Shown: piece after piece, positions 7,916 through 10,257 of the stretch
Layout of the letters: every line of letters begins with the position of its first letter
Position numbering within the stretch: the stretch's first letter is position 1
Assembly: GCA_019237355.1 (NCBI GenBank)
Contig: JAFAHH010000909.1
Coordinates: 1-10,257, forward strand
Length of the DNA: 10,257 nucleotides
Reading direction: 5' to 3'
Origin: Acetobacteraceae bacterium
Lineage (GTDB): Bacteria; Pseudomonadota; Alphaproteobacteria; Acetobacterales; Acetobacteraceae
The notes under the pieces: model-generated
Seen by the model: only the letters and a program-made list of their open reading frames with translations
Told to the model about the DNA's origin: nothing
Databases searched by the model: none
Program-made: the position numbers and the translations under genes

Positions 7916-8267
7916 ACTGAGCTTTTCAGGGCAGGCACATGGAAAAGCCCTGCCTCTGCTTGGTGCGCTTATTGACGCGCTTAGGCTCGCCATAACGGCG
8001 ATAGCTTCATTACGCTAATCTCGGTTCCGGCCCCGCAACAGGCGGTGATTGAGAGAGCGTGGATCGTAGGCGCCGTCCTCATTGATTACTTATGCTGCCC
8101 ACAAGGCGTAAGGCGAACCCAGATCAAAGCTGAATGCGCGGCCCGCAGCGAGCTAGTCTAGCAGGACGCCGCATGTTTCTTCGGCGGCTACAGTGTCCCA
8201 ATTAGCCTGCCGTATAGTGTAGCCCAACCATACTAACCAGTTTAAATGGTCGAGGGAGCACGGCAGG

Positions 8268-8303
8268 GCCGCGCTTGACTGAAACGCGGCACGTAACCAT
8301 GAG
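8268..8303 (+). promoter_or_regulatory. Possible moaB promoter with inverted repeat around the -35
   Basis: TTGACT at 8275-8280 is a good -35 match and lies in the loop of a perfect 6-bp inverted repeat (8268-8273 / 8285-8290). At 17 bases spacing the -10 would be CATGAG (8298-8303), a poor match. The inverted repeat could be an operator or an RNA hairpin. Weak evidence. Confidence 0.25.
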
Positions 8304-8332
8304 GCAGCGGATCCGCTCGCGAACAATCAGTA

Positions 8333-8340
8333 GAGAAGGA
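8333..8340 (+). promoter_or_regulatory. Shine-Dalgarno of moaB
   Basis: GAGAAGGA ends 4 bases before the ATG at 8345 and supports that start. Confidence 0.6.
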
Positions 8341-8344
8341 CGCC

Positions 8345-8884
8345 ATGGCACGCATTGACGAGACCCGCCGGTTCATTCCGGTGAACATAGCCGTGCTTAC
8401 GATTTCGGATACGCGGACCGCCGAGAACGACACGTCGGGAGACACGCTTGTCGCCCGGATTACGGACGCCGGCCATTCCGTCGCCGCCCGTGCTATCGAA
8501 CCGGACGACATCGGGGCAATCGAGCGGCATTTACGGGGTTGGATCCTCGATCCCAAAATAGACGTGATAATCACCACGGGCGGCACTGGCCTCACGGGTC
8601 GGGACATAACGCCGGAGGCTTTCGAGCGCGTGATCGAGAAGCGGATCGAGGGCTTCGGCGAGTTGTTCCGGATGATTTCATATCAGAAAATCGGCACCTC
8701 GACCATGCAATCGCGGGCTTTGGCCGGTGTTGCCTCGGGCACCTATTTGTTCGCGCTCCCAGGCAGCCCAAATGCGGTAAAGGATGCGTGGGACGATATT
8801 TTGCTGTGGCAGCTCGACGCCCGCCATCGCCCCTGTAACCTGGTGGAGTTGATGCCGCGGCTGAAGGAGCATGTCGGGGCTTAA
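8345..8884 (+). CDS. moaB: Molybdenum cofactor biosynthesis protein B
   Basis: MoaB belongs to the MoaB/Mog family of cytosolic proteins that bind molybdopterin. Mog-type members adenylylate it before molybdate insertion. MoaB is the paralogue that carries this name in bacteria and its exact step varies between organisms. The product is 179 residues, the usual length. Seen: N-terminal NIAVLTISDTRTAENDTSG (14-32), the molybdopterin-binding loop TTGGTGLTGRD (77-87) with Asp87, MQSRALAG (121-128), and the C-terminal LPGSPNAVKDAW (138-149). All are typical, with no missing residue noticed. The ATG at 8345 has a ribosome-binding site in front. No other moa, moe or mob gene lies in the window, so it stands apart from a cofactor operon here. 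It implies the organism has molybdoenzymes. Confidence 0.95.
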   Translation: MARIDETRRFIPVNIAVLTISDTRTAENDTSGDTLVARITDAGHSVAARAIEPDDIGAIERHLRGWILDPKIDVIITTGGTGLTGRDITPEAFERVIEKRIEGFGELFRMISYQKIGTSTMQSRALAGVASGTYLFALPGSPNAVKDAWDDILLWQLDARHRPCNLVELMPRLKEHVGA

Positions 8885-8904
8885 CGGGTCCTATAAGCCG
8901 CGCC

Positions 8905-9093
8905 GTGTATGCGGTAACGCCTCTACTGGCCATTTCAATAATGGCGGGATTGACTTCAGCGCCGACTTTCCCGATTGCAGCAGAGGCCATCGGGAGCGAC
9001 GGGAGAAGGGATCTGAGCGAAAAGGAACTTCAACAATATGGCGCGCGCTGCGAGACCCTGGAGCGTGCCTGTCGTGAATTGTATTCGCCATAG
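8905..9093 (+). CDS. Possible small secreted protein, 62 residues
   Basis: A GTG-started frame of 62 codons begins 20 bases after moaB. Its translation has the layout of a tiny exported protein: a hydrophobic stretch YAVTPLLAISIMAGLTSAP, an Ala-containing region PIAAEA that could be a signal-peptidase site near residue 27, then a short polar mature part of about 35 residues with two cysteines (CETLERAC) and the end RELYSP. Against it: no Shine-Dalgarno, a non-ATG start, and no positive charge before the hydrophobic segment unless translation begins further upstream, where I see no standard start. I do not recognise a family. It could be co-transcribed with moaB, or be a chance frame. Confidence 0.35.
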   Translation: MYAVTPLLAISIMAGLTSAPTFPIAAEAIGSDGRRDLSEKELQQYGARCETLERACRELYSP

Positions 9094-9236
9094 AGTCTTC
9101 AATTTGATCCGGACGGACCGATGTCACAGATTCATTGCGCCCGTACCTGGTGCCCAGCATCTGTATGCGCGCCGCGTCGAAACCGGACCGGAGGGGAATG
9201 CGCACGGCGAAGCTCGACGGGTTCGCCATTCTTGCA
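9094..9236. other. Gap after the possible small gene, nothing recognised
   Basis: If the 8905-9093 frame is not real, the stretch 8885-9236 (about 350 bp) contains no supported gene. Overlapping frames on both strands lack family resemblance, a ribosome-binding site or a plausible protein composition. Just past its right end, at 9252-9273, an 8-bp hairpin with one bulged T (CTCGGGAA / TTCCCTGAG) lies between the convergent genes but has no T-run on either strand. Confidence 0.5.
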
Positions 9237-9326
9237 TTAGACGGCCCTCGCCTCGGGAAATCCCTTCCCTGAGTCGGGATCAATAAGACCGGATATTAGG
9301 TTACGATTTTGCAGTTTTTTAGTTCC

Positions 9327-9343
9327 GGCCGATGGCGCCGGCC
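9327..9343. repeat. GC-rich hairpin, GGCCG / CGGCC
   Basis: A 5-bp perfect GC inverted repeat (9327-9331 and 9339-9343) with a 7-base loop. On the plus strand it is followed by CCTTTGATT, so it could weakly terminate rightward transcription. On the minus strand no T-run follows. Confidence 0.3.
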
Positions 9344-9351
9344 CCTTTGAT

Positions 9352-9378
9352 TCCCCCGGCTTTCGGATCGGCGGGGGA
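9352..9378. repeat. GC-rich hairpin, TCCCCCG / CGGGGGA
   Basis: A perfect 7-bp inverted repeat (9352-9358 and 9372-9378) around a 13-base centre. It sits in the extra-long tail of the PEP-CTERM frame, where a hairpin is more natural as an untranslated 3' structure. No T-run on either strand. Confidence 0.35.
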
Positions 9379-9471
9379 CCCATCCTTGCTGACGGATAAC
9401 GGGCAGACGAAAGTTGCGCGCGATCTGAGATTACCAGAGAGTTGATTCCCGATTTGGACCCGCCGGGCTGA

Positions 9472-9548
9472 CCATTGCGATTGCGGCACAGCCTAAGCAA
9501 ACTGGCTAGGCCAAATCCGAACAGGGCCAGGCCTGCAGGTTCGGGGAC
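9472..9548 (-). other. PEP-CTERM exosortase recognition signal
   Basis: The three-part signal is complete: VPEP, a hydrophobic helix of about 14 residues (AGLALFGFGLASLL), and a basic cluster RLCRNRN. It implies an exosortase elsewhere in the genome; none lies in this window. Confidence 0.85.
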
Positions 9549-10257
9549 CGGCGGAGCGTCTACCGCCAGTCCTGAGAACGACTCGTCGACGATGATGTCG
9601 CCTGACACGGTTCCTCCCAAATAGGCCTCCATTATGTAAGCTTATATCGATTGCATCCGTCGTGATACCGACCGGTGTCGTTCTGCAAGTTAGAGAGCAA
9701 GAGACAAATTCTGGAATGAGCTGCTTGTCGAGCATCACGGTGACGCTGGCGCTCGAGAACAGGATTGTGTTCGGTGCCGCGTCGCCCGAAAAGGTGAGCG
9801 TGTTGCCAATCAAAGCCCCGCCAAGCGTGAGCGACCCGAAACTCGCTGAGCCCGCCGCGAAATTGCGGTTTGCACCGAAGAGTATCGAGAAATTGGCATC
9901 CGAATGGATGCCGGTCGCATTAACGAATAGCCCCAGCACGCCGAGGACCCCCGGCGGCCGCGGATTGTCCGACAGCACGAGGTTCACTGACCCTGTATTT
10001 GCCCCGCCATGGGCTGTGATGAAATCAACCGCAACACCACCAGACTCCGCGCGGGTCGCAACATTCTCTGCAGTGATATGCAGGTATGGGTTTATGGAGC
10101 TCCCAGGCTGAAGGGCGACGGTCTCATCCAGGTTCGGTACGCCGCCGGCCTGGTCGTATGCAGGCGGGGCCTGCCCGGCGACCTTGGCAACTGGCTCAAG
10201 ATCAGTTCTCACGTCATTGAACGTGAAGTCGGCAGAACGGCCATATGCATAGCTTGA

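Larger units (their letters stand above)
7916..8344. other. 429-bp stretch without a recognisable gene, upstream of moaB
   Basis: No convincing coding sequence, tRNA or repeat family is seen. Just after the slt stop, two mutually exclusive hairpins can form: GCTTTTC/GAAAAGC (7921-7927 with 7942-7948) and CAGGGC/GCCCTG (7927-7932 with 7947-7952). Neither is followed by a T-run. Nearer moaB, GCCGCG/CGCGGC (8268-8273 with 8285-8290) flanks a TTGACT. The length suggests that moaB has its own promoter and a 5' leader. Confidence 0.6.
9237..10257 (-). pseudogene. PEP-CTERM sorting-domain protein, frameshifted, 5' end beyond window
   Basis: PEP-CTERM proteins are exported and processed at a C-terminal Pro-Glu-Pro/transmembrane/basic signal by an exosortase, often in exopolysaccharide-producing bacteria. 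From the window edge (10257) an open frame gives 213 residues rich in Gly, Ser, Asn and Val, with a beta-rich look (FITAHGGANTGSVNLVLSD, FGSLTLGGALIGNTLTFSG) typical of these secreted proteins, ending in LHNGGLF. The sorting signal is in another frame: VPEP (9548-9537), a hydrophobic AGLALFGFGLASLL, then RLCRNRN (about 9492-9472). Dropping one G from the GGG at 9618-9616 joins the frames smoothly as LFGGTVSGDIIVDESFSGLA. Past the basic cluster the frame continues about 80 codons to a stop at 9239-9237, longer than normal. Nothing catalytic is seen and the function is unknown. A sequencing error would explain the shift equally well. Confidence 0.78.

Noticed and set aside
7921..7952. Hairpins just after the lytic transglycosylase stop as a terminator
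   Set aside because: The two stems compete for the same bases and no T-run follows, so an intrinsic terminator cannot be claimed.
7208..7993. Long open frame of 261 codons on the minus strand
   Set aside because: It lies antisense to the well-supported lytic transglycosylase catalytic domain, and its product is an Arg/Gln-rich composition typical of GC-rich shadow frames.
8891..9283. Minus-strand open frame of 130 codons after moaB
   Set aside because: Arg/Ser/Pro-rich composition with no domain, signal or ribosome-binding site; it competes with the more protein-like plus-strand small frame.
9662..10111. Plus-strand open frame of 149 codons
   Set aside because: Antisense to the PEP-CTERM protein body, whose composition and C-terminal signal support the minus strand.
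1..10257. tRNA, rRNA, CRISPR arrays, insertion sequences or attachment sites
   Set aside because: I looked on both strands in the intergenic stretches and saw no cloverleaf, regularly spaced repeats, transposase or paired terminal repeats.

Overview
The window looks like ordinary chromosomal sequence from a high-GC alphaproteobacterium, probably in or near the Rhodospirillales/Acetobacterales. That placement is an inference from the style of the proteins (an ETF-ubiquinone oxidoreductase with a C-terminal 4Fe-4S cluster, a family-4-like uracil-DNA glycosylase with an alphaproteobacterial N-terminus, a Slt-type lytic transglycosylase, MoaB) and from GC-rich codon use. No search was possible.

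Left block, minus strand. Reading leftward from about 5.1 kb: ETF-ubiquinone oxidoreductase (5122-3485), then after about 90 bp a secreted TPR-repeat protein (3394-1676). Next comes ispE, the CDP-ME kinase of the MEP isoprenoid pathway (1679-828), whose GTG start overlaps the TPR stop in a GTGA junction. After a 270-bp gap lies the N-terminal part of an ExeA/GspA-like AAA ATPase (557 to the window edge). ETF-QO feeds electrons from acyl-CoA and amino-acid oxidation into ubiquinone. IspE supplies the isoprenoid precursors from which the quinone tail is made. That link is suggestive only, since the gene order may simply be inherited.

Centre and right, plus strand. A 58-bp divergent intergenic region separates ETF-QO from a uracil-DNA-glycosylase-like gene (5181-5942) in which the usual catalytic motifs are visibly altered. 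It is followed by a periplasmic soluble lytic transglycosylase with intact GH23 motifs (6062-7915), a 429-bp stretch without a gene, and moaB for molybdenum cofactor synthesis (8345-8884). A possible very small secreted protein (8905-9093) follows, with weak support.

Far right, minus strand. A PEP-CTERM sorting-signal protein enters from beyond the window and reads to about 9.62 kb. There a single extra base in a GGG run throws the PEP-CTERM tail into another frame. The tail frame then runs on about 80 codons past the basic cluster where such proteins normally end, through DNA containing two GC-rich hairpins. The gene therefore looks broken, or the sequence has an error there.

I found no tRNA, rRNA, CRISPR array, insertion sequence, or clear new multi-gene system. 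The best leads are the catalytically altered UDG-like protein, the frameshifted PEP-CTERM gene, and an unusual residue in the IspE substrate pocket.
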